Shown: positions 18,167 to 26,920, numbered from the stretch's first letter. The stretch: 57,840 nucleotides of DNA from Candidatus Zixiibacteriota bacterium (GCA_035574315.1 DATLYW010000036.1:1-57840), one strand, 5' to 3'. The notes: generated by a model not told the origin, from the sequence alone. Numbers and translations: made by a program.

Positions 18167-18798
18167 AGCCGCAGGAGAAACCGCCGGTCCCGCCGGCCGG
18201 CTTCACGCTGATCGAGGTCGTTCTCGCGATGACGATTTTCGCCCTGATGGCGACGATTCTCTACGGCGCCTTCGCGCTCGGCCACAGCGCGATAGAAAGA
18301 ACCCGGGGCCGGTTCGACGAAAACCAGAAGCTGCGCTCGTTCAGCGACCTCCTGGCCGGCTATATCCGGTCGTCGTACCCCTACCGGCCCTCGCCGCAGG
18401 ATCCGGCGGTGTACTACGAAGGCCAGGAGCGCCGGCTGGCGTTTGTCTCCTCGATCTCGGTGGCGATGGGCGGCCGCGGCATGGCCCGGGTGGAGCTGTC
18501 ATGGAGCGGGTCGGAGGACGGCGAAGGCGCGTTGCTGCTCGAGGAGCAGGTGCCGGTTCGCCTGGACGGCGAAAGCGAAGAGAGCGGCCAGCGCAGCCGG
18601 GTCGTGCTCGACGAGAGGGTCCGCGACGTGCGGCTCGCCTATCTCGATCCCCAGGGCGACGGGGAGAGCTGGGAAAGCGAATGGAGCGGGGGCCGCAATC
18701 AGGCGCTCCCCCGAGCGGTCCGGCTCGCCTACCGGACCGCGGCGGGGCGCGAGGTGCAATGGACCTTTCCGATCATGATGACCGTGTTGCAGCCGTGA
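18163..18798 (+). CDS. gspJ: minor pseudopilin GspJ
   Basis: This 211-residue minor pseudopilin has leader VKPQEKPPVPPAG and cleavage before FTLIEVVLAMTIFALMATILYGAF. It starts with GTG at 18163, overlapping the gspI stop. The middle part (SFSDLLAGYIRSSYPY, then DVRLAYLDPQGDGESWESEW and PRAVRLAYRTAAGREVQWTF) follows GspJ order. It partners with GspI and GspK at the pseudopilus tip. Confidence 0.85.
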   Translation: MKPQEKPPVPPAGFTLIEVVLAMTIFALMATILYGAFALGHSAIERTRGRFDENQKLRSFSDLLAGYIRSSYPYRPSPQDPAVYYEGQERRLAFVSSISVAMGGRGMARVELSWSGSEDGEGALLLEEQVPVRLDGESEESGQRSRVVLDERVRDVRLAYLDPQGDGESWESEWSGGRNQALPRAVRLAYRTAAGREVQWTFPIMMTVLQP

Positions 18799-19790
18799 CA
18801 CCGGCGCGCATCGGGCGCGACGAGCGGGGCGTCGCCCTGCTGGTCGTGCTGTGGATCTTCATTTTCCTGTTCGTTGTCGCTTTCGACTTCAGCGCGGCGG
18901 TGCGCGAGGAGGGAGCGGCCGCCGGCCGTTACAGCGAGGAGACCGCCGGCTACTTCCTGGCGCTGGCGGGCTTCCAGCAGGGGCTCTACGAGCTGGTTCA
19001 TCGCCCGCCCGGTCCGGTCCAGGGGGAGAAAAGGAGCGAGGGGGACTTGTTCGACGGCGAGTGGCGCGAACGCGTGCTGGGCGGCGGCTCGTTTCGCGTG
19101 CGGTTCGTCGACGAAGGCGGCAAGATCAACATCAATCGCGTCGACGAGCAGACGCTGCGGCGGATCTTCACTCATCTGGGGATCGAGGAGCCGCGTCGGA
19201 CGATCCTGGTCGACTCCATCATGGACTGGCGCGACCCGGACGACCTGCACCGGATCAACGGCGCCGAAAACGAGTACTACCGATCGCTTTCGCCGCCCTA
19301 CACGGCGAAAAACGGCCCGTTCGACACGGTCGAGGATCTGCTGTGGGTCCGGGGTATGACCGCCGGCCTTTTCTACGGCACTGCCGAGCGGGCCGGTCCA
19401 GGAGAGGATGTCGAGAAGGTCGGGCTGCGGCAGATCTTCACCGTCGACAGCACGATCGACCGGGTCAACCTGCGGACCGCCCCGGCCGAGGTGCTGCACG
19501 CCTTGCTGGGCATGCCGCTGGAGAAAAGCCGCGCCTTCGTCGAGGAGCGAAAGAAGCTGTCCGACAAGACCATCGGCGATCTGCTGCCGTTGCTCGGGAT
19601 GAACGCCGGCGACCCCGCGCTGCAGATGTTCGTCTTCACCAATCCCTCGGTGGCCTCGATCGAGGCCGAAGGCCGCGCAGGAGGGGTCGGGGTGCCGCGG
19701 CGGATCAAAGCGGTGGTGCGTCCCGGAGGCAACCGCGGCTTCGAGCTCGTGCGATGGGTCGATCGCGAGGCCGCGCCGCCCCAAGGGTGA
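18795..19790 (+). CDS. gspK: minor pseudopilin GspK
   Basis: This 331-residue large minor pseudopilin starts with GTG at 18795, overlapping gspJ. Its leader ends RG-VALLVVLWIFIFLFVVAFDFS, lacking the Glu at +5 as GspK proteins do. GspK features include KININRVDEQTLRRI, DSIMDWRDPDDLHRINGAENEYY and a helix-hairpin region (VNLRTAPAEVLHALLGM). An earlier in-frame ATG at 18759 exists, but it would add a stretch encoded inside gspJ. Confidence 0.9.
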   Translation: MTPARIGRDERGVALLVVLWIFIFLFVVAFDFSAAVREEGAAAGRYSEETAGYFLALAGFQQGLYELVHRPPGPVQGEKRSEGDLFDGEWRERVLGGGSFRVRFVDEGGKININRVDEQTLRRIFTHLGIEEPRRTILVDSIMDWRDPDDLHRINGAENEYYRSLSPPYTAKNGPFDTVEDLLWVRGMTAGLFYGTAERAGPGEDVEKVGLRQIFTVDSTIDRVNLRTAPAEVLHALLGMPLEKSRAFVEERKKLSDKTIGDLLPLLGMNAGDPALQMFVFTNPSVASIEAEGRAGGVGVPRRIKAVVRPGGNRGFELVRWVDREAAPPQG

Positions 19791-19806
19791 AGGCTGGGGG
19801 TAAGCC

Positions 19807-21360
19807 ATGCGCAAATTGCAGATGAACATCGGGGCGGCGAGCTTGCCGTCTCCCCCGCGCTGGTTGCGCGAGCTGTCGCGCGCCGACTTCCTGCGCAGCG
19901 TCGGGCTCTACATCACCCGCGACCACGTGGTTCTCGCACGCCTGCGGAAAAATCTCCAGAGAGTCGCATTGCTGCAGGAGGAAAAACGGGAGCTCGCCGC
20001 GGCGGAGGGCCGGCAGGCGATCTCGGAACTGACCGGCTGGATCGCCGAGGACGTTCGCGAGATCGCGCTGAAGGCGGAAGGGGACTCGCGCGAGCGGGCG
20101 CTGCGCCAGGCGCTGCTTTCCCTGCTGCCGCACTTCAGCGCGGGCAAGGACTCCCTCTACATCTGCGTCCCCGAGGACCAGGCGATCGTCCAGCCGATCT
20201 TGCTGCCGCGGGTTGCGGAGGAAAATCTCCGTCAGGTTCTCGAGTACGAGATCGAGCGCCAGCTGCCGTTTCCCCGCGATGAGGTTTTCTACGACTTCCT
20301 CCCGCTGGGAAGGCGCGGAGACAGGTTCGCGGTCTATCTGTTCGCGATCCCGAAAAAAAATCTTTCCACGACGCTCGAGGTCCTCGGCTCGTTCGGGATC
20401 GTGCCCGACGGCGTGGAGACGACCACCACTGCGCTGGCCAACTACCTGACCTTCTGCAATCCGGAAGCGACCGGCGCGTTCGCCGTGATCGGCGGGCTGG
20501 ACGGCGGCTGCCAGATGGTCGGCCTGCGCGCGGACCCGGGTGCCTGGCAGCCGACGCGTCGGATCACGTTCTCGCACCGGCTGCCCGACGCGGACTGGAG
20601 CCGGGCCGTCGGCAGAGAGCTGTTGAGAGAATGTCTCGACCCTTCGGTCAAGCTGTACCGCTGGGGCTCGACCGCTGCTCTGCTGTCCGAGTTCGTCGAG
20701 AATCCTCCGCCTCAGGAAGATCTGGTGGCGGCCGGAAACCGCAGGCTCACGGGCGGAAAGCCGATTCGCGATCCCGACGCGGTCCCCGCCGTCGGGGCCG
20801 CTTTGCGCGGCGTGCGCGAGGCGACCTTCGGGGTCAACGTGGTCGGCGGAGAGGGAGCGCGGCAGCGCGGCGCCAGCCGGTTTTCCCTGTTGAACGGAGC
20901 GCTCGCCGGGTTGCTGGCTCTGGCTTGTCTGGCGTGGGGCGTGAGCTATCCGATCAAGGACGAGCTTCGCGTGCGCCAGCTTCAAAAGGAAAACCGGAGG
21001 CTTCAGCCCGCGGTCGATGCGTTGCGCCGCGAGGAAAAGCAGCTCGAGCAGGCGCGCAAGGAGCTGGAGCTGTTTGCGGACATCGACCGGCGCAAGGGCG
21101 AGGTCCTCCGGGTGCTCGACGAGCTGTCCAGGGTCGTTCCAACGAACGCCTATCTTTCCAATCTTCGCTACCGGGCGGGAAGCCTGGAGATCCAGGGCAA
21201 TGCGGAGAACGCCTCGAGCTTGATTCCCGTTCTGGAGAAGTCGGCGCTTTTCGAGAACGTGGGCTTCAACGCCCCTTCCAATCGCGGCCGCGACAACCGC
21301 GAGACGTTCTCGCTCAAGGCCGAGCTCGAAAAGCCCAAAGGACAGGTGCGCAAGCCATGA
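19807..21360 (+). CDS. gspL: GspL-like platform protein with PilM- and PilN-like parts
   Basis: This 517-residue protein joins an actin-like cytoplasmic domain (residues about 30-340, PilM/GspL type, with LPRVAEENLRQVLEYEIERQLPF) to one membrane helix near residues 362-382. A PilN/GspL-type periplasmic coiled-coil and ferredoxin-like domain follows (LQKENRRLQPAVDALRREE, then LSRVVPTNAYLSNL and IQGNAENASSLIPVLE). It recruits GspE to the membrane and pairs with GspM. The clear PilN resemblance is typical of Deltaproteobacteria-like systems. It overlaps gspM by four bases. Confidence 0.85.
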   Translation: MRKLQMNIGAASLPSPPRWLRELSRADFLRSVGLYITRDHVVLARLRKNLQRVALLQEEKRELAAAEGRQAISELTGWIAEDVREIALKAEGDSRERALRQALLSLLPHFSAGKDSLYICVPEDQAIVQPILLPRVAEENLRQVLEYEIERQLPFPRDEVFYDFLPLGRRGDRFAVYLFAIPKKNLSTTLEVLGSFGIVPDGVETTTTALANYLTFCNPEATGAFAVIGGLDGGCQMVGLRADPGAWQPTRRITFSHRLPDADWSRAVGRELLRECLDPSVKLYRWGSTAALLSEFVENPPPQEDLVAAGNRRLTGGKPIRDPDAVPAVGAALRGVREATFGVNVVGGEGARQRGASRFSLLNGALAGLLALACLAWGVSYPIKDELRVRQLQKENRRLQPAVDALRREEKQLEQARKELELFADIDRRKGEVLRVLDELSRVVPTNAYLSNLRYRAGSLEIQGNAENASSLIPVLEKSALFENVGFNAPSNRGRDNRETFSLKAELEKPKGQVRKP

Positions 21361-21998
21361 CGAAGCTCTGGCAGAGGCTGTCCCGTAGAGAGCGAGGGCT
21401 GGTGCTAGCGACGGGCGCGATCATCATCGTCGCCCTTGCCCGCTATCTGATCGTGGGGCCGTTTCTCGAGCGGCGCGACTGGATCAAAACGCAGCTGGAG
21501 GCCCAGCCGCAGCTGCTGGAGAAAAACCTCCGCTATATCGCCAGGAAGGAAGAGCTGCTGGCGGCGCTGGAAGCGGCGCGCAACGAGATCAAGAGCCGGG
21601 AGCCGCGTCTGTTGTCGGGCGACACGCCCTCGGTCAACGCCTCGGACCTCCAGGAGACGGTCCAGGCCCTCGCGGCCAAGGAGGGAGTGCAGGTAATCAC
21701 CACCCGCGTGCTGAACCCCGAGACGAGCGGCACGCTTTCCAAGATCTCCATCCAGCTGGAGATCGGGGGACAGATCGACCAGGTGGCCAATCTCATCCGA
21801 GGGATCGAGGCTTCACCGCGAATGCTTGTGGTCGACGAAATCAACATCCGGTCTCTGTTTCGCCCGATTGGAGTGCCTCAGCCTCAAGGAGTGGCCGCTC
21901 AGGCCGCTGTGCAGAACCTCAGGGTGAGCCTGACGGTTGCGGGTTTTGCCCGCCCGCGGCCCGCTGCCGGCGAAAAGCCCGGGTCGGCGCCGGGTTGA
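21357..21998 (+). CDS. gspM: GspM-like platform protein (PilO-like)
   Basis: This 213-residue protein has a short cytoplasmic start, one membrane helix (LVLATGAIIIVALARYLIV, residues about 15-33), a coiled-coil (KTQLEAQPQLLEKN to EIKSREPRLL) and a periplasmic domain. It should form a heterodimer with GspL. It starts at the ATG of ATGA shared with the gspL stop. Identity is by position and topology; sequence conservation in GspM is low. Confidence 0.8.
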   Translation: MTKLWQRLSRRERGLVLATGAIIIVALARYLIVGPFLERRDWIKTQLEAQPQLLEKNLRYIARKEELLAALEAARNEIKSREPRLLSGDTPSVNASDLQETVQALAAKEGVQVITTRVLNPETSGTLSKISIQLEIGGQIDQVANLIRGIEASPRMLVVDEINIRSLFRPIGVPQPQGVAAQAAVQNLRVSLTVAGFARPRPAAGEKPGSAPG

Positions 21999-22018
21999 GC
22001 CCGGGCCGGGAAATTTTT
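21985..22018 (+). terminator. weak candidate terminator after gspM
   Basis: CCGGG and CCCGG flank a 5-base loop around the gspM stop codon, with a further GCCCGGG upstream. A T5 run lies about 9 bases beyond the stem (22014-22018). The gap between stem and T run makes this weak, but a boundary between gspE-M and gspC-D is plausible because promoters follow. Confidence 0.3.
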
Positions 22019-22042
22019 GGTTACTAAAGTTGCGGCGAAAAC

Positions 22043-22048
22043 TATAAT
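22043..22048 (+). promoter_or_regulatory. perfect TATAAT -10 upstream of gspC
   Basis: A perfect TATAAT occurs in an AT-rich patch that is unusual for this GC-rich DNA. A convincing -35 is not visible (TTACTA at 22021-22026 is the nearest at 16 bases). It precedes two direct repeats at 22062-22076 and 22089-22103. Confidence 0.4.
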
Positions 22049-22061
22049 AGAGGGCGTCTCG

Positions 22062-22103
22062 GCCGGCACTGAAATCGACAAGCGGCTCGCCGGCACTAAA
22101 ATT
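22062..22103 (+). repeat. two direct repeats GCCGGCACTRAAAT upstream of gspC
   Basis: GCCGGCACTGAAATC (22062-22076) and GCCGGCACTAAAATT (22089-22103) differ at two positions and are spaced 27 bases start to start. They lie between two candidate promoters and could be an operator for gspC-gspD. Confidence 0.45.
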
Positions 22104-22131
22104 TGACGCACGGTGCGAATCAGGGTAAATT
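22103..22131 (+). promoter_or_regulatory. candidate sigma-70 promoter of gspC-gspD
   Basis: TTGACG (22103-22108, 5/6) and TAAATT (22126-22131, 4/6) are 17 bases apart. The -10 lies inside a small inverted repeat, AGGGT(8)ACCCT at 22122-22139. The predicted start is about 30-40 bases before gspC. Confidence 0.5.
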
Positions 22132-22188
22132 GTGACCCTTTTCGGACACGCTGAAGCGGAGGAGCGGTAGATTCTTACGCGATCTTCA

Positions 22189-22812
22189 TTGCTTACGGCG
22201 CTTCTTGCGGCAGCCGTGGGTTTGGTGGCCTTCCGGGTTTACTGGCTCTGGTGGGCCGGCCCCTGGGATCTTCCAAAACCGGTTGCCCCAGCGGCTCCCG
22301 CCTCCGAGCCGAGCTCCCCTGAGAGCGCGGCGAAGCCCCAGACAGTGGCCACGGACGTGATCATCAGTAGAAATCTTTTCGATCCTGAGAGGGGTGCCGG
22401 GAGGACGAGGGAAGCCGAGCTCAGCTCGCGTTCGTTTCAGCGGGTACGCAACATGGTGCTTCTGGGAACCGCGATCCTGGGGGCCCAGCGGTACGCGGTG
22501 CTGGCCGACCCCGGACCATCCGCTCCCGGCGGGGGATCGGCACAGCCCCGAGAGCTGATCCGCGCCAAGGTCGGGGACGACATCGAGGGGTTTCGGTTGA
22601 CCGACGTCGGCGAGAAGCGAGTGGTCTTCACCAAGGGCGCAACCCGGGTGGAGCTGGCGCTCGACTATTTCAGGAAGGACGAGCCGGTGGCGGCGCCGAA
22701 GCCTTCGGTCGCCGGCCAACCCCCCGCACGTGGAGCCGGCCCCCGGCCCGTGCCCAACCTGCCCCGGCGGGAGCGGTTGCCGCTTCCTCCCCGACCGTCG
22801 CCGAATCCATAA
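22189..22812 (+). CDS. gspC: GspC-like inner-membrane coupling protein
   Basis: This protein of about 207-213 residues has one N-terminal membrane helix (LLAAAVGLVAFRVYWLWWAG). A homology-region-like domain follows with DVIISRNLFDPERGAG, VRNMVLLGTAILGAQRYAVLAD and IRAKVGDDIEGFRLTDVGEKRVVF. These match GspC/PilP-type proteins that contact the secretin; there is no PDZ domain. The C-terminus is Pro-rich (RLPLPPRPSPNP) and resembles a stretch in the GspD N-terminus. There is no ATG or GTG start. TTG at 22189 is given here, but GGAGGAG at 22159-22165 better fits an ATT codon at 22171. Confidence 0.75.
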   Translation: MLTALLAAAVGLVAFRVYWLWWAGPWDLPKPVAPAAPASEPSSPESAAKPQTVATDVIISRNLFDPERGAGRTREAELSSRSFQRVRNMVLLGTAILGAQRYAVLADPGPSAPGGGSAQPRELIRAKVGDDIEGFRLTDVGEKRVVFTKGATRVELALDYFRKDEPVAAPKPSVAGQPPARGAGPRPVPNLPRRERLPLPPRPSPNP

Positions 22813-22824
22813 AGCGGAGCTCGA

Positions 22825-25800
22825 ATGCGCGGGAAATCCGGAATCTGCCTGCTCGCTCTCAGCTATCTCGTTGCCTGCACGTCCGCTGTTGCCCAGCAGT
22901 CGTCGCCGGTCCGGCCGCCCGGTCCCCAGCCTTATGCCGACGCCGCACAAGCTCCCGCACAAACGGGTCCGCAACCCGATCAGGGGGAGCGCCCGGCGGT
23001 TCCGCGCAGGCTCCCGCTCCCGCCCCGTCCAGCGGCGCAGCCGGGGCAGACGGTTCAACCGCAGGGGGAGCCCGCGGCGCAGACCGTGCCTGCGCCCCAG
23101 CCCCGGCAGGGTCCGGGACCGGAGCCTTCTCCCGCGGTGCCGCCGCAGGGCGGTCCGACACCGCCAGAACGAAAGCTCCTTCCTCCCCCCGTGGCTCCGG
23201 GAGGAGGAGCGATGGTGTCGCTCAACTTCAACCGCGCCGATCTGGTGGAGATCATCCATATCCTGGCGCAGCACCTCAGGCTCACCTACACGATCGATCC
23301 CGAGGTAAAGGGCACGGTCACGATCCACAGCGCCGAGCCGCTGCGCAGCGAAGATCTGCTGCCGATCTTCCATCAGGTCCTGCGGATGAACGGGGCGGTG
23401 GCGGTCCGCACCGGGAACGTCTACCGCATCATGCCGATCAAGGAAGGCAAAGGACTGGCGCGGCCCGTCGGGCAAAGCCGCGAGGACAGCTTTTCGATCC
23501 AGGTGCTTCCGGTGCGCTTTTTCTCCGTGGCGGAGATGAAGAAGCTGCTGACGCCGTTTCTCGCGCCCGGCGGCGAGATCATCGATTATCCCCGGGGCAA
23601 TTTCCTCATCCTGGTCGACCTTCCCTCCAACATCCAGCGGCTCGTCGAGATCGCCGAGACCATCGACGCTCAGGTGTTCGCCGGCACGCGCATGGAGATC
23701 TACCAGCCGAAGGTGGCGAGCGCCGAGGAGCTGGCGGCCGAGATGACCAAGGTGATGCAGTCGTTTGCCGCCTCGGCGCCGCAAACGGAGAATTTTGCGG
23801 CGCAGTTCATCGCTCTTCCGAGGATCAACCAGCTGCTGGTGATCAGCCACAGCGAAGCCGCGTGGAGCTACGCCAAGCGCTGGCTCGAGCGCATCGACGT
23901 GGTCGCCGAGGGTCCGGGCCGAAGAATTTTCATTTACCCTGTCGAAAACGGCAAGGCGAGCGAGCTGGCGGAAGTTCTCTCGCAGGCGCTCGGGCAGCCG
24001 GTGGTCTCCCGCGGCGCGCCCCCGAAAACCCTCCAGGACCTCCATCGTTCCGCTCCGGCGGGCGGGATGGGGCAATCCGGGTTTCAGCGGCCCGGAACGT
24101 CCGGTCTTTCAACGACCGCTCCGACCTCCACTCAGACCCAGCCCTTCGGGGCGTACGCCACCGTACCGGCGCAGCCGGGAGCGTCGGCGCAACCACCCGC
24201 GCCAGCGGTCCCGCCCGGGCTTCCCCGTCCGCCTACGCCTTCGGCCCCAGGCGCGCCGGGAGCCAGGCCCGAGGAGCAGCTGCGCATCGTCCCGGACACG
24301 GCGACGAACTCGCTGATCATCTACGGCACGGCGCAGGAATTCCAGAACATCCGAAACATCCTCAAGGAGCTCGACGTGGTTCCCCGGCAGGTGCTGCTCG
24401 AGACCCTGATCGCCGAAGTGACGCTCTCGGACGACGAGACGTTCGGCGTGGATTACGAGATCCTGAGGAAGGGCGGCGACGTGCGGATTTTCAACCGCGA
24501 GTTCGGCTCGAGAGGATCGATTCTCGGCGGAATTTTGCCCGCGCCGCCGGAGGGCGGCGGCCTCACGTCGTTCCCGCTCGGGGTGAGCGGCGTGATCGGA
24601 ACGGGCTCGGTGCGCGCGTTCATCAACGCCCTCAGGTCGGACTCCCGGGTCAAAATCCTTTCTTCGCCGGCCGTGCTCGCCACCGACAATCGCCCCGCCC
24701 GTATCCAGGTCGGAAGCGAGGAGCCGGTGGCCACGGGAACGATTACCGGAGCGGTAGGGACCGTGGCCTCCAGCACCACCATTCAGTACCGCAACACGGG
24801 CCGCATTCTCACGATCATCCCCCAGGTCAACTCCCAAGGCCTGGTCAACCTCCAGGTGCTCGTCGAGGTGAGCCAGCGCGGCGCCAACGTCGTGATCGGC
24901 AACGAGAACGACTCGTTCCCGTCCTTCGACACACGGCAAGCCGAAACCACGGCGGTGGTGCAGGACGGCGATACGCTGGCGATCGGCGGAATCATCGCCG
25001 AGAACAAGTCCCGCGAGCGGGCCGGCGTTCCCTACCTGATGGACATCCCGGTGCTCGGCCGGTTCTTCGGCACGACGACCGATACGGTCCGGCGCACCGA
25101 GCTGGTGATGCTGATCACGCCCCACGTGATCCGCAACCGCAACGAGTCGCAGCAGGTTTCCGAAAGCTTCAAAAACAAGCTGTCGGCCATTCGCAACGAG
25201 CTGGAGCGAATGCGCGCCGAACGGGAGCGCGAGGAGAAAAAGCGGGAGCAGCTTCGGCTGGAGCAGCAGCGGCGTCTGGAGGAGGAGAAAAGGCTCAAGA
25301 AGGGCGAGCCGGCGGCTTCCGCATTCCCGACACCGCAGGCTCCGGGAGCCGCGCCGGCGGAAGAGAGCCCGGCGGCCGCCGAGCGAGCGGAGCGATTCCC
25401 TGAAGAACCGGCGGCGGCGCCTCTCGAGCAATCAGCCAGGACAGCCGACGGCCCGCCGATCGAGGGCCGAGCCGTGGCCGGGCCGTCGGCGGTGTCGGCC
25501 GCGGTCGGGAGGCGGAGCGAGCCCGGATCGAGCGTGCAGAGCGGAGCGAAAGTCACGAGCGTTCGGGCGGCGCCGCAAGCAAAGCGGCCGGCCCCGGCTC
25601 AGCCCGGCGGCAACGCTCAGGCGCGCTCCGATCAGCGCTGGGTGGTTCAGGTCGCCTCTTTCGCCTTGGAGAAGGAGGCGGAAATTGCCGCCCGCAAACT
25701 GAGGGAAAAAGGCTACGACGTCCACGTGGTGAGCGCCGAGGTCGGCGGCAGGACCTGGTATCGGGTACGCGTCGGTCAGCCGTCGAGCCGCTCCGAAGCT

Positions 25801-25869
25801 CTCGCGCTGCAGGAAACTCTCAGGTCCAACGAGAGGATCCCGGAGACCTACCTGGTTCTCACCCGGTAA
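22825..25869 (+). CDS. gspD: GspD secretin with a C-terminal SPOR domain
   Basis: This 1014-residue protein is much longer than usual GspD (650-750). A signal peptide ends in LVAC (Cys18), a possible lipobox. A Pro-rich stretch covers about residues 30-125. The N0/N1 domains start with VSLNFNRADLVEIIHILAQ, and N2/N3 domains are split by a Pro/Gly linker (about 405-480). The secretin core includes VLLETLIAEVTLSDDETFGV and VPYLMDIPVLGRFFGTTTD. After the barrel come a charged coiled coil (about 775-830), an Ala/Pro linker and a SPOR domain (about 935-1014: WVVQVASFALEKEAEIAARK). SPOR domains bind denuded peptidoglycan. It forms the outer-membrane channel of this system. Confidence 0.94.
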   Translation: MRGKSGICLLALSYLVACTSAVAQQSSPVRPPGPQPYADAAQAPAQTGPQPDQGERPAVPRRLPLPPRPAAQPGQTVQPQGEPAAQTVPAPQPRQGPGPEPSPAVPPQGGPTPPERKLLPPPVAPGGGAMVSLNFNRADLVEIIHILAQHLRLTYTIDPEVKGTVTIHSAEPLRSEDLLPIFHQVLRMNGAVAVRTGNVYRIMPIKEGKGLARPVGQSREDSFSIQVLPVRFFSVAEMKKLLTPFLAPGGEIIDYPRGNFLILVDLPSNIQRLVEIAETIDAQVFAGTRMEIYQPKVASAEELAAEMTKVMQSFAASAPQTENFAAQFIALPRINQLLVISHSEAAWSYAKRWLERIDVVAEGPGRRIFIYPVENGKASELAEVLSQALGQPVVSRGAPPKTLQDLHRSAPAGGMGQSGFQRPGTSGLSTTAPTSTQTQPFGAYATVPAQPGASAQPPAPAVPPGLPRPPTPSAPGAPGARPEEQLRIVPDTATNSLIIYGTAQEFQNIRNILKELDVVPRQVLLETLIAEVTLSDDETFGVDYEILRKGGDVRIFNREFGSRGSILGGILPAPPEGGGLTSFPLGVSGVIGTGSVRAFINALRSDSRVKILSSPAVLATDNRPARIQVGSEEPVATGTITGAVGTVASSTTIQYRNTGRILTIIPQVNSQGLVNLQVLVEVSQRGANVVIGNENDSFPSFDTRQAETTAVVQDGDTLAIGGIIAENKSRERAGVPYLMDIPVLGRFFGTTTDTVRRTELVMLITPHVIRNRNESQQVSESFKNKLSAIRNELERMRAEREREEKKREQLRLEQQRRLEEEKRLKKGEPAASAFPTPQAPGAAPAEESPAAAERAERFPEEPAAAPLEQSARTADGPPIEGRAVAGPSAVSAAVGRRSEPGSSVQSGAKVTSVRAAPQAKRPAPAQPGGNAQARSDQRWVVQVASFALEKEAEIAARKLREKGYDVHVVSAEVGGRTWYRVRVGQPSSRSEALALQETLRSNERIPETYLVLTR

Positions 25870-26035
25870 ATTTCGCGGCCGTTCTGCCCTCCCCTTGCGC
25901 GGGGCCGCACCCGTCAACTCATTTGAGAATGTAACCCCGGTGAATCACCGCGTCGTTCACGATGTAACCCGGCGCCGGGTGTCTTCCAGGTGTCAGTGGC
26001 GGTGCTGGGCTGATATGACGGGTCGATACGCCGTA

Positions 26036-26065
26036 TTTTCATAACTCCAGCGCCTCTGTTATGAT
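26036..26065 (+). promoter_or_regulatory. candidate sigma-70 promoter of the yqeB-cox-flavin run
   Basis: TTTTCA (26036-26041, 4/6) and TATGAT (26060-26065, 5/6) are 18 bases apart. The predicted start near 26072 leaves a 15-base leader before the yqeB ATG. The preceding gap (25870-26035) holds no gene; it includes a 12-base palindrome CCCGGCGCCGGG. Confidence 0.5.
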
Positions 26066-26086
26066 GTTGATCGAGAGATCAGCCGC

Positions 26087-26920
26087 ATGAGAGACGGCGT
26101 TATCGACGGGCCGGTCTTGATCCGCGGGGGCGGGGAAATGGCCACCGGGATCGCTCACCGGCTGTATCAATGCCATTTCCGGGTTTTGATCACAGAGGTT
26201 GCGGCGCCGACCGCCGTGCGCCGCACGGTGGCATTCGCCGAGGCGGTTTACGACGGCCGGCAGACGGTCGAGGGGGTTCAGGCCGTGAGGGTCGCCACCC
26301 CGGAGGAGGCTTTTCGGGTCTGGAGCGAGGGCGGAATTCCGCTGTTCGTGGATCCGGAGGGAGCGATTCGCCGCGAGATCCGGCCGGCGGTGCTCGTCGA
26401 CGCGATCATGGCGAAGCGGAACACGGGAACGGCGGTTTCGGACGCGCCCCTCGTCATCGGCGTCGGACCCGGTTTCACGGCGGGAGGGGACGTCCACGCC
26501 GTCGTGGAGAGCAACCGCGGTCACCATCTCGGGCGCGTGATCTGGAGCGGCGGCGCGCAGCCCGATACCGGCGTGCCGGCGCCGGTCGACGGTCACGGAG
26601 AAAAACGGGTGCTCCGGACGCCGCGCGCGGGCAGGTTCACCGCGCTGCGCGAGATCGGCGATCCGGTGCGCGCGGGCGAGACGGTCGGCGAGGTCGACGG
26701 AGCTCCGATCGCGGCCGAGATCTCCGGCATGCTTCGGGGACTGCTGCGCAGCGGCATACGGGTTCCCTCCGGGATCAAGGCCGGCGACGTTGATCCCCGC
26801 CACGAAAGGGGATATTGTTATCTGATTTCCGACAAGGCTCGAGCGATCGCGGGAGGGGTGCTGGAAGCGATCCTGCACGCCGCTCGGAGCTCGCAAACCT
26901 CCCGCCCAACAGGCGCGTAA
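26087..26920 (+). CDS. yqeB: YqeB/EF2563-type selenium-dependent molybdenum hydroxylase maturation protein
   Basis: This 277-residue protein matches the EF2563/YqeB family, which is linked by genome context to selenium-dependent molybdenum hydroxylases. Motifs include VLIRGGGEMATGIAHRL (a Rossmann-like start) and AVLVDAIMAKRNTGTA, with PLVIGVGPGFTAGGDVHAVVE and GHHLGRVIWSG later. It leads an operon-like run with CoxD, CoxE and XdhC-type proteins. Its biochemical activity is not established. It suggests that the hydroxylase partner may carry the labile selenium seen in some xanthine dehydrogenases. Confidence 0.85.
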   Translation: MRDGVIDGPVLIRGGGEMATGIAHRLYQCHFRVLITEVAAPTAVRRTVAFAEAVYDGRQTVEGVQAVRVATPEEAFRVWSEGGIPLFVDPEGAIRREIRPAVLVDAIMAKRNTGTAVSDAPLVIGVGPGFTAGGDVHAVVESNRGHHLGRVIWSGGAQPDTGVPAPVDGHGEKRVLRTPRAGRFTALREIGDPVRAGETVGEVDGAPIAAEISGMLRGLLRSGIRVPSGIKAGDVDPRHERGYCYLISDKARAIAGGVLEAILHAARSSQTSRPTGA

